Positions 50,227 through 56,546 of a stretch of 56,546 bases of DNA are shown here, piece after piece. Where the stretch lies: contig JADJZF010000016.1 in assembly GCA_016719395.1 (NCBI GenBank), positions 1-56,546 of the forward strand, written 5' to 3'. Position numbers and translations under genes: made by a program. The stretch comes from Candidatus Amarobacter glycogenicus. GTDB taxonomy: Bacteria > Chloroflexota > Dehalococcoidia > Tepidiformales > Tepidiformaceae. The notes under the pieces were generated by a model that was given only the letters and a program-made list of their open reading frames with translations, ran no database searches and had not been told where the DNA came from. Within the stretch, counting starts at the first letter, position 1; each line of letters starts with the position of its first letter.

Positions 50227-50973
50227 TCAGGGAGCCAGCGACGCGAGCAGCTCCGCGGTGGCTTCGTTCCTCTTGCCTGAAGCGTCCTCGAAGCGCTCGA
50301 CGTCCAGCAGCTTCGAGACGACCCCCGGGGGAAAGAGTCCTTCCGGGTCGCCGCCGGGGAGCTGGGTGCGATGCGCGGCGATCGATGCGCGCTTCGTCTC
50401 CCGCACCGCCCGGATGTCGACTTCGTAGTGAAAGCTGTCGGACCCGATAGCTTCAGCGGGCGGGTCTGGCGGCTCGCCGAGCATGTGGCGGCACTTCTCC
50501 CACTGGGGCAGGAAGAGGCCACGGGGGAAGACGGGGTAGAGCAGCGTGCCGCCGCGGGAAGCGGGCCGGGCCGACCATGCGCCGGTCACCCAGCGATGGA
50601 CCGCGAGGTGGTCCGGGTGCCCGTAGGCGCCATCGTGTCCGAGCGTGACCACGATCTCCGAAGCGAACCGGTCGATCAACCCGGAGATGGCTGATGGTCC
50701 CAGCGCGACGGCGCTGACGGCGCCATCCGGCATGTGAAGGAACGCGGGTGGTTTCGCACCAAGGAGTGAACAGGAGCGCCGCAGCTCGGCTTCACGCACC
50801 GCACCGACAGCTTCGCGTCCCCCGGGACCGCCGTCGTGACGCTTGCCCTTCTCGCCGGAAGACACGCAAACAACCTGGCATTCCCATCCCGCCTTCGCCG
50901 CGAGCGCGAGGGTCCCCGCGAAGCTGTATGACTCATCGTCCGGGTGGGGGATGAAGGCGAGGAGGCGGGCCAT
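50227..50973 (-). CDS. PIG-L family deacetylase
   Basis: Zinc-dependent N-deacetylase fold, 248 aa. Metal and catalytic motifs: PHPDDESYSFAG near residues 9-20 (His, Asp, Asp) and AYGHPDHLAVH near 116-126. The family includes MshB, BshB and GlcNAc-PI deacetylases. Sugar-thiol synthesis genes are not adjacent, so the substrate is open. Confidence 0.88.
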   Translation of the reverse strand: MARLLAFIPHPDDESYSFAGTLALAAKAGWECQVVCVSSGEKGKRHDGGPGGREAVGAVREAELRRSCSLLGAKPPAFLHMPDGAVSAVALGPSAISGLIDRFASEIVVTLGHDGAYGHPDHLAVHRWVTGAWSARPASRGGTLLYPVFPRGLFLPQWEKCRHMLGEPPDPPAEAIGSDSFHYEVDIRAVRETKRASIAAHRTQLPGGDPEGLFPPGVVSKLLDVERFEDASGKRNEATAELLASLAP

Positions 50974-51093
50974 GCTGCAATCGTACGGGAGGCGCCGAAC
51001 CGGGAGGGGGACAGCCTCTCCGGCGAGTGGTAGATTTCACGCGTTTGTCCTTCCTCGGAGGGACTCCAGCCACAAACAGGAAGGTGAACAGAC

Positions 51094-52050
51094 ATGGCCG
51101 GAAGGCTCGAAGGAAAAGTCGCGATTGTGACCGGCGCCGGACGCGGTATCGGCCGGGGCGAAGCGCTCGCGCTCGCGCAGGAAGGCGCCCGGGTCATCGT
51201 CAACGACTTCGGCGGCAGCACCGCGGGCGACGGCGGCGACGCGTCACCGGCCGATGAGGTTGTCAGCGAGATCAAGAAGATGGGCGGCGAAGCCCTCCCG
51301 AACTACGGGAACGTGGTCTCCATGGCCGACGGCGAAGCCGTCGTCAAACAAGCGATGGACACCTGGGGCCGCCTCGACATCCTAGTGAACAACGCCGGGA
51401 TCCTGCGCGACCGCATCATCTTCAACATGAGCGAGGCGGAGTGGGACGCAGTCATCGCTGTGCACCTGAAGGGCCATTTCACGATCACCCGGTTCGCATC
51501 GATCGTCATGCGCCAGCAGCGCGGCGGCCGCATCATCAACACGTCTTCGGAATCAGGCCTCGGGAACCTTGGCCAGGCGAACTACTCGGCGGCGAAGGAA
51601 GGCATCACCGGTCTCACGCGCACGCTCGCCCTCGACCTGGGCAAGTACGGGGTGACCGCCAACGCGCTTCGTCCGCGGGCCGCGACGCGGCTGACGCTGA
51701 GCCCGGAAATGGAAGCGGCCCGCATCCGACGGCAGCAGATGGCAGCCCAGGGCGGCGCGGTGACCACGAACGCGGCTGAGAGCTCGGCAGAGCAGGCACT
51801 CGGGGGCATCGCGGCAATGGCGCCGGAACTGATCGCGCCCCTGGTGGTCTATCTCAGCACCGACGCGGCGGCGAACATCAACGGTCGCGACTTCATCATC
51901 GGTGGCGACGAGATCAGCATCATGAGCCTGCCGACACGCGAGCGGACGATCTACAAGCAGGGCGGCTGGGATATCGACTCGCTGGAGAAGGTGTTCCAGA
52001 GCACGCTCGGCGCGGGCGTGAAGAACCCGAAGCCGGCGGAGAACGGGTAA
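51094..52050 (+). CDS. SDR-family dehydrogenase, multifunctional beta-oxidation (17-beta-HSD4) type
   Basis: The protein is 318 aa. TGAGRGIG (13-20), NNAG (99-102), catalytic Ser in NTSSESG, Tyr164 and Lys168 (YSAAK). The VNDFGGSTAGDGGD segment with a Gly-rich insertion resembles the dehydrogenase part of peroxisomal-type 3-hydroxyacyl-CoA enzymes. MaoC genes lie just beyond on the opposite strand, in line with an acyl-CoA role. Ribosome site AGGAAGGTG about eight bases upstream. TAGATT at 51030-51035 is a possible -10. Confidence 0.85.
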   Translation: MAGRLEGKVAIVTGAGRGIGRGEALALAQEGARVIVNDFGGSTAGDGGDASPADEVVSEIKKMGGEALPNYGNVVSMADGEAVVKQAMDTWGRLDILVNNAGILRDRIIFNMSEAEWDAVIAVHLKGHFTITRFASIVMRQQRGGRIINTSSESGLGNLGQANYSAAKEGITGLTRTLALDLGKYGVTANALRPRAATRLTLSPEMEAARIRRQQMAAQGGAVTTNAAESSAEQALGGIAAMAPELIAPLVVYLSTDAAANINGRDFIIGGDEISIMSLPTRERTIYKQGGWDIDSLEKVFQSTLGAGVKNPKPAENG

Positions 52051-52076
52051 TCCCCGCTCACCCAGGACCAGCTTCG

Positions 52077-52108
52077 CGAAGGGCGCCCCGGATGCGGGGC
52101 GCCCTTCG
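52077..52108. terminator. Bidirectional hairpin terminator
   Basis: Perfect 13-bp arms (CGAAGGGCGCCCC and its complement) around the loop GGATGC, between two convergent genes (stops at 52050 and 52123). The strongest hairpin seen in the window. T-rich tails are short, so termination would rely on stem strength. Confidence 0.75.
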
Positions 52109-52122
52109 CTTGTTGGCGATGG

Positions 52123-52539
52123 TCAGTGGAACTCGACGACGGCGAAGCCCCTGACGCTGGGTTGGCCTTCCTGGTTGATGATGGCAAGCTCGAGGTCGGC
52201 ACGGCGCTTGCCGCCCTCTTCGTAGACTCGGGCGACACGGCCGGCGATGTCGATGGGGCTGTTCGTCGGATCCGGGCGGCGGTGGGCGGCGCGCACCTGC
52301 CGGACCCAGCCCGCGCCGCCGAGCCACTCATCGACCGCGCGGTAGAGGAGCCCCACCTTCAGCGGGCCAGGGACGATCGTGCCGGGCAGGCCGGCCGCGC
52401 GGGCTGCGTCGGCGTCGTAGAAGAACACCGGGAATGTCCACTGAAGCGCGCAGAAGCGGATGACCATGCCCAGCGACGGCTGGATGTGGAGGAGAGGCAG
52501 CTCGTCGCCTTCGTGGATGGACGAGGAATCGACTGTCAT
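52123..52539 (-). CDS. MaoC-like dehydratase, C-terminal half protein
   Basis: The protein is 138 aa from ATG 52539. Hot-dog fold with WTFPVFFYDADAARAAGLPG and TIVPGPLKVGLLYRAVDEWL, the pattern of the hydratase-type second half in MaoC enzymes. The start overlaps the upstream gene as ATGA. The two half-proteins probably form a heterodimer acting on 3-hydroxyacyl-CoA or enoyl-CoA. Confidence 0.78.
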   Translation of the reverse strand: MTVDSSSIHEGDELPLLHIQPSLGMVIRFCALQWTFPVFFYDADAARAAGLPGTIVPGPLKVGLLYRAVDEWLGGAGWVRQVRAAHRRPDPTNSPIDIAGRVARVYEEGGKRRADLELAIINQEGQPSVRGFAVVEFH

Positions 52540-53006
52540 CCAGCACCCTCTTCCGAGCGGGCGTCGCGCACGTCGTATTGCGTCATGGTGATGCCGCCGC
52601 GGGCGACCACTGCGCCGGTGGCATCGCGATACACGCTCTCGGTGCGGAAGTCGATGCTGTAGCCGAAGCGGCCGCCGAAGCGCTCGGTGATATCGACGAT
52701 GCGAGAGGACGCGGTGAGGGTCTCTCCCATGCGGAGGGGGCGTTCGAACTCCCACTGATTCGCGATCAGGAGGCTGTTGGGCATGAGGTCCGGAATGCGG
52801 GAGGTGCCGCCGTTCTCCGTCTCGAGGGCCGCGATGGCGTAGCCGGATACGGATTCGCCGGGTGCGGGCGTCTCGGCGGGGACACGGCCGGTGTAGACCT
52901 CGACGGCATGACGCCAGCCGCGCGGGGTGACCTGGACGGTGCCGGCGGGCGTCTCGCTGCCGATCAGCGCGCGCACTTCATCGGTGAGGAGGGATTGTTC
53001 GGGCAC
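52536..53006 (-). CDS. MaoC-like dehydratase, N-terminal half protein (FAS1-like dehydratase)
   Basis: The protein is 156 aa from GTG 53006. It resembles the N-terminal MaoC domain (FAS1-type dehydratase): RALIGSETPAGTVQVTPRGW, hot-dog strands with WEFERPLRMGETLTASSRIV and VYRDATGAVVARGGITMTQY. GTG 53006 is seven bases after TACCCT (53019-53014); upstream codons in the same frame look non-coding. Pairs with the C-terminal half gene. Confidence 0.75.
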   Translation of the reverse strand: MPEQSLLTDEVRALIGSETPAGTVQVTPRGWRHAVEVYTGRVPAETPAPGESVSGYAIAALETENGGTSRIPDLMPNSLLIANQWEFERPLRMGETLTASSRIVDITERFGGRFGYSIDFRTESVYRDATGAVVARGGITMTQYDVRDARSEEGAG

Positions 53007-53029
53007 GAGGACGAGGGTAGCGAGGTGAG

Positions 53030-53058
53030 TCGACAATCGCCACCAGCCAATCAACAAT
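53030..53058 (+). promoter_or_regulatory. Repeat-type promoter of the cysteine desulfurase gene (TCGACA-N17-AACAAT)
   Basis: TCGACA (53030-53035), 17-bp spacer, AACAAT (53053-53058), seven bases, GTG 53066. Third instance of the two-copy TCGACAATCG arrangement also seen at hisF and hisH. It sits in the 59-bp divergent gap to the MaoC genes. Confidence 0.5.
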
Positions 53059-53065
53059 CGAATGC

Positions 53066-54247
53066 GTGATCTACCTGGACTATGCCGCGACATCGCCGCT
53101 GCGAGCAGAGGCTCGAGAGGCGATGCTGCCGTTTCTGGATGGGCGGTTCGGGAACCCCAGCGGGCTGTACGCCATCGGGCGGGACGCGCAGGCGGCGGTG
53201 GATGGGGCGCGGCAGACGGTCGCCGAGTGCCTTGGCGCTCGTCCGGCGGAGATCCTGTTTACGAGCGGGGGCACCGAAAGCATCAACACGGCGACGCTCG
53301 GCATCGCCTATGCGATGAGCCGGGCAGGCGCGGGGAACCACATCATCACGACGGCCGTGGAGCATCATGCGGGGCTGCACGTGGCCCAGCAGCTGGAGGA
53401 ACTCGGCTTCGAGGTCACGACCCTGGGGTGCGACGGGAGCGGCCGGGTGAGCGTGGACGAGTTCCGCCGCGCGCTCCGGCCGGGCACGGTGCTGGCGAGC
53501 GTGATGCTGGCGAACAACGAAGTTGGGACGGTGCAGCCGATCGCCGAGATTGCGGCGATCCTGCGGGATTTCGCGAACGAGGCAGGCCACCGGGTCGCCC
53601 TGCACACAGACGCTGTGCAGGCACCCGCATGGTTGGAGATCGACGTGCATGCGCTGGGGGTGGACGCGTTGAGCCTTTCGGCGCACAAGTTCGGCGGCCC
53701 AAAAGGGAGCGGCGTCCTGTATTTGAAGCGTGCGACCCCGTTCCGTCCGCTGCTCCACGGTGGCGGACAGGAGATGCAGAAGCGGGCCGGGACGGAGAAC
53801 GTCGCCGGTATCGCTGGGACGGCGGCGGCACTGGCCGAGGCGAGCAGCGGCATCGCGGAGCGCAGTGCGCGGGTCCGGGGACTGCGGGAGAGGCTGCGAG
53901 ACGGGATCCTGGCGAGCGTACCCGGCTCGCAAGTGAACGGCTGCCAGACGAACTGTGTGCCGAACAACCTGAACATCTCCTTCGACGGCATCGAGAGCGA
54001 TGTGCTCGTGCGGCTGCTGGACGAGCGGGGGATCGCTGTCAGTTCGGGGAGCGCATGTTCGAACTCGACGTGGGAGCCGAGCCACGTCCTGATGGCGATG
54101 GGTGTGCCGATCCGGCGGGCGGTGGGCAGCATCCGGTTCTCGCTGGGCGAGGGGACGACCGGGGCCGAGATCGACGAGGTACTCGCAGTGCTGCCGGTCG
54201 AAGTCGGCGCGGCGCGGGTGGAGAGCTCGCTCCCGGTCGGGGGCTGA
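53066..54247 (+). CDS. Cysteine desulfurase (NifS/IscS-type)
   Basis: PLP enzyme that takes sulfur from cysteine for Fe-S clusters or thio-modification. The protein is 393 aa. N terminus MIYLDYAATSPLR is the classic start. PLP Lys208 is in SLSAHKFGGPKG. Catalytic Cys331 lies in SSGSACSNSTWEPSHVL, a long flexible loop as in class I (NifS/IscS) enzymes. GTG start follows the repeat-type promoter by seven bases. No iscU or mnmA neighbour is present in the window. Confidence 0.94.
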   Translation: MIYLDYAATSPLRAEAREAMLPFLDGRFGNPSGLYAIGRDAQAAVDGARQTVAECLGARPAEILFTSGGTESINTATLGIAYAMSRAGAGNHIITTAVEHHAGLHVAQQLEELGFEVTTLGCDGSGRVSVDEFRRALRPGTVLASVMLANNEVGTVQPIAEIAAILRDFANEAGHRVALHTDAVQAPAWLEIDVHALGVDALSLSAHKFGGPKGSGVLYLKRATPFRPLLHGGGQEMQKRAGTENVAGIAGTAAALAEASSGIAERSARVRGLRERLRDGILASVPGSQVNGCQTNCVPNNLNISFDGIESDVLVRLLDERGIAVSSGSACSNSTWEPSHVLMAMGVPIRRAVGSIRFSLGEGTTGAEIDEVLAVLPVEVGAARVESSLPVGG

Positions 54248-54268
54248 GGAAGGGACGGAACCCCTTCC
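54248..54268 (+). terminator. Weak hairpin directly after the cysteine desulfurase stop
   Basis: GGAAGGG, 7-base loop, CCCTTCC, starting one base after the TGA. No T run follows, so termination is only a possibility. The remaining gap to 54403 shows a GATAAT (54368-54373) that may be a -10 for the next gene. Confidence 0.35.
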
Positions 54269-54402
54269 GAGCGCAGGACCGTCACGAGGGGGACAGCGGC
54301 CCGGAGGGAGTTCGCAGACCGGGTTGGCGCCTGGCGGTTGGAATCGACACCGCCGCGCCGAAGCCGCGATAATCCACCGGCCACAACCGACCGAGGTCTC
54401 CC

Positions 54403-55968
54403 ATGCTCCTTCACGATGTCCTGAACCATGCCGTCAAGCTCTTCCCGAACAAGACCGCGACGATCGATGGCGACGTCGAGTACACGTACGCCGAATCGGG
54501 CGAGCGCATCCGCCGGCTGGCGGCGGGGTTGTTGAGCCTGGGGCTCAAGCCTGGCGACCACATCGCCATCCTGGCGAACAACTCGCACCGGTACTTCGAG
54601 ACGTATTTCGTCTGCAGCGTGGCCGGGATGCCGTTGGCGCCGCTGAACATCCGGCTGGCGGCCCACGAACTCGAATTCATCCTGAACGACGGCGAGATCA
54701 AAGCGCTGATCCTGGGGCCGGAATATATCCCGCTCTACGAACAGTTCCGGGAGAAGACGCCGGGGCTGAAGCACGTCATCATCCTGAACGCCGAGCTGCC
54801 CGGGGCGGTGGATTACGAAGGACTGATCGCCTCGAACGAGCCACTGATGGGCGTGGCCCGCGAGTGGCAAGAGACCGACATGCTGAACCTGTGCTACACG
54901 GGTGGGACGACGGGCCTGCCGAAAGGCGTAATGCTCAGCCAGCGGGCGATCGTCTCGAACGCGCAACACGCGACGATGACGATGAGCTTCCAGGAGCGGG
55001 ACATCTGGTTGCACGTGGCACCGATGTTCCACCTGGCAGACGCGTGGGCGGTGTACGCCTTCGCCATGGTCGGCGGCACGCACGTCTTCAACGGGGCGTT
55101 CTCGCCCCAGCTCTGCCTCGAGACGATCGAGAAACACAAGGTCACCAAGACGATCCTGGTACCCACGATGATCAACTTCCTCGTGAACTTTCCGGGGCTG
55201 GGAAACTACGACACGAGCAGCCTCGACCTGGTGCTTTTCGGTGCTTCGCCGATGCCGGTCGACCGGCTGATTGCCGCGAAGAACGCACTGGGGCCGAAGC
55301 TCTGCCAGGCATACGGGATGACGGAAACCAGCCCGTTGCTGACGGCGATGCACATCGGCTGGACGCATTACGAAGGGGACGAAGCGAAGGTGCGGCGGCT
55401 GGCGAGCTGCGGGCGGGAAATCTCCGGAGTGAACGTGCGAGTGGTGGACCAGGTGACGGGCGAGGACGTGAAGCCGGGCCAGGTGGGGGAGATCATCGCC
55501 GCGGGGCCGAACGTCATGAACGGTTACTGGAAGCGTCCAGAGGAGACTGCGGAGGCGCTGCGGGGCGGCTACATGCACACCGGAGACCTTGCAACGGTCG
55601 ACGAAGAGAATTTCATCTTCATCGTGGACCGGGCGAAGGACATGATCGTTTCAGGGGGCGAGAACGTGTACTGCGCCGAGGTGGAGAACGCCCTGTATGA
55701 CCACCCGGACGTGCTGGAGGCGGCCGTCATCGGCATCCCGGACGACCGCTGGGGCGAGGCTGTGCTGGCGATCGTGGTGCCGAAAGAGGGGACAAACCCG
55801 AGCGAGGGCGAGCTAATCGAGCACTGCCGGGGGATCATCGCGGGGTACAAGTGCCCGAAGCAGGTGGTGTTCCAGGCACAGCCGCTGCCAAAGAGCGGGC
55901 CGGGGAAGATCTTGAAGACGGAGCTGCGGAAGCCCTACTGGGAAGGCAAGACGAAGCAGGTGAACTGA
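54403..55968 (+). CDS. Long-chain acyl-CoA ligase (AMP-binding)
   Basis: Activates a carboxylic acid to acyl-AMP then acyl-CoA. The protein is 521 aa. P-loop YTGGTTGLPKG at 165-175, YGMTETSPL, the GYMHTGDLATVDEENFIFI core (A8-type hinge Asp and Arg in DRAKDMIVSGGENV), and catalytic Lys502 in SGPGKILK. All motifs complete. Together with the SDR, MaoC halves and CoA-transferases it points to acyl-CoA degradation capacity. The acid specificity is unknown. Confidence 0.93.
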   Translation: MLLHDVLNHAVKLFPNKTATIDGDVEYTYAESGERIRRLAAGLLSLGLKPGDHIAILANNSHRYFETYFVCSVAGMPLAPLNIRLAAHELEFILNDGEIKALILGPEYIPLYEQFREKTPGLKHVIILNAELPGAVDYEGLIASNEPLMGVAREWQETDMLNLCYTGGTTGLPKGVMLSQRAIVSNAQHATMTMSFQERDIWLHVAPMFHLADAWAVYAFAMVGGTHVFNGAFSPQLCLETIEKHKVTKTILVPTMINFLVNFPGLGNYDTSSLDLVLFGASPMPVDRLIAAKNALGPKLCQAYGMTETSPLLTAMHIGWTHYEGDEAKVRRLASCGREISGVNVRVVDQVTGEDVKPGQVGEIIAAGPNVMNGYWKRPEETAEALRGGYMHTGDLATVDEENFIFIVDRAKDMIVSGGENVYCAEVENALYDHPDVLEAAVIGIPDDRWGEAVLAIVVPKEGTNPSEGELIEHCRGIIAGYKCPKQVVFQAQPLPKSGPGKILKTELRKPYWEGKTKQVN

Positions 55969-56001
55969 AGCAGGGGAACTAAGGGGGCTTTGGGCCCTTG
56001 C

Positions 56002-56007
56002 TATACT
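56002..56007 (+). promoter_or_regulatory. -10 element of the Uma2 gene, probably leaderless
   Basis: TATACT followed by six bases (TGAAGC) and ATG 56014. No clear -35. Confidence 0.45.
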
Positions 56008-56013
56008 TGAAGC

Positions 56014-56526
56014 ATGACCACCGTTGAGCATCCCAAGGCTCTGGGGCTCCCCCTCGAATCAGGAGACCGGCTCACGCGAGATGAGTTTGAGCGCCGATAT
56101 TGCACGCGTCCGGACATCAAAAAGGCAGAGCTGATCGAGGGAGTGGTATACGTGGCCTCACCGGTGCGAATTCCTCAACATGCCGAACCGCATGGCTACA
56201 TGGTCTTCTGGCTGAATGCCTACCGGGTAAACCATCCCGACTGTCGCGTAGCCGACAACGGAACGGTCCGACTCGATGCCGACAATGAACCGCAGCCCGA
56301 CGTGATGTTGTTTCGTGCGCCAGACAATGGTGGCCAGGCACGAATCGATGAAGACGGTTATCTCGTTGGCGCACCGGAATTGGTGGTCGAAATCTCCGCC
56401 AGCTCGGCGTCGTACGACCTCGGGGCGAAGAAGGAAGCCTATCGGCGCAACGGCGTGCAGGAGTACATCGTCTGGCAAATCCTCGAGCGCCGCATCGACT
56501 GGTTCCGGCTAGCCAACGGCGAATAA
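56014..56526 (+). CDS. Uma2-family protein (restriction-endonuclease-like fold), probably shortened
   Basis: The protein is 170 aa. Pattern: LTRDEFERRY, KKAELIEGVVYVASPV (Glu), QPDVMLFR (catalytic Asp), APELVVEISASSASYDLGAK (Glu-x-Ser in place of Glu-x-Lys-like end), KKEAYRRNGVQEYIVWQIL and IDWFRLANGE. Uma2 proteins usually continue for 20-40 residues after the W-F-x-L strand, but a TAA follows at once. Adding one base just before it would read on to the window end. Function of Uma2 proteins is debated. Confidence 0.8.
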   Translation: MTTVEHPKALGLPLESGDRLTRDEFERRYCTRPDIKKAELIEGVVYVASPVRIPQHAEPHGYMVFWLNAYRVNHPDCRVADNGTVRLDADNEPQPDVMLFRAPDNGGQARIDEDGYLVGAPELVVEISASSASYDLGAKKEAYRRNGVQEYIVWQILERRIDWFRLANGE

Positions 56527-56546
56527 CGCCACAGAGCGTTGCCGCC

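Noticed and set aside
53365..55578. 737-aa open frame on the minus strand
   Set aside because: Antisense to the cysteine desulfurase and acyl-CoA ligase genes, both with intact catalytic motifs; the shadow has no recognisable domain.
1..56546. tRNA, rRNA, CRISPR arrays, insertion sequences, attachment sites
   Set aside because: Looked for T-loop-like and anticodon-arm patterns, regularly spaced repeats and transposase motifs by eye; none found. A covariance-model scan would be needed to exclude small RNAs.

Overview
The window looks like chromosomal DNA of a GC-rich bacterium with a single-membrane, rod-type envelope. A Chloroflexota lineage (Dehalococcoidia/Tepidiforma-like) fits the gene mix best, but this is inference from gene content, not a phylogenetic result. 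Evidence for a core chromosome: his genes, ligA, a complete mreBCD-PBP2-rodA elongasome operon, pyrE, rplY (CTC-type L25), pth and a 7Fe ferredoxin. No phage, plasmid, IS, integron, CRISPR array, rRNA or tRNA gene was recognised.

Layout. 1-2.6 kb: partial DUF4328 gene, then hisH-hisA-hisF on the minus strand. 2.7-10.5 kb: ligA and the cell-elongation operon. 10.5-18.9 kb: SGNH hydrolase, pyrE, 2-hydroxyacid dehydrogenase, glutamate dehydrogenase, MFS exporter, a broken inositol-phosphatase-like gene, a REC-GGDEF protein with a degenerate GGDEF partner, and a nuclease lipoprotein. 19-27.7 kb: MacAB-like ABC exporter divergent from a two-component pair whose kinase has lost part of its ATPase domain; a histone-tail-like basic protein; a second, intact two-component pair. 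27.8-37.7 kb: dienelactone-hydrolase-like enzyme, HDOD-GGDEF protein, SDR, lone oligopeptide-type binding protein, polyferredoxin, DUF402 protein, nitroreductase, and two coupled class III CoA-transferases. 37.8-49 kb: small proteins, LysM lipoprotein, a broken M28 peptidase, cupin, VOC, GNAT, amidase, a beta-hydroxyacid dehydrogenase, an unrecognised 318-aa protein with rplY, ferredoxin, PHP, DinB and pth. 49-56.5 kb: TIMP/NTR-like membrane protein, a gene-free segment rich in palindromes, PIG-L deacetylase, SDR, two MaoC half-genes, cysteine desulfurase, acyl-CoA ligase and a Uma2 gene.

The most interesting non-coding signals. (1) hisF, hisH and the cysteine desulfurase each start 6-7 nt after the second copy of a TCGACAATCG-like repeat, giving TCGACA-N17/18-(G/A)ACAAT-N6/7-start. 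(2) Many other genes have a -10-like hexamer 6-8 nt before the start codon, suggesting widespread leaderless transcription. (3) Three 11-bp-period direct repeats of TTCTCA(G) lie upstream of the exporter and both response regulator genes, as expected for OmpR/PhoB-family operators.

Quality caveat. hisA (twice), the inositol-phosphatase-like gene and the M28 peptidase each need one extra base at G/C-rich short runs to restore a full-length protein; a small ORF at 15.6 kb and the Uma2 end may be similar. The repeated loss of one base points to residual sequencing or assembly indels rather than a set of real pseudogenes. The kinase deletion at 25.05 kb is of a different kind and deserves its own check.
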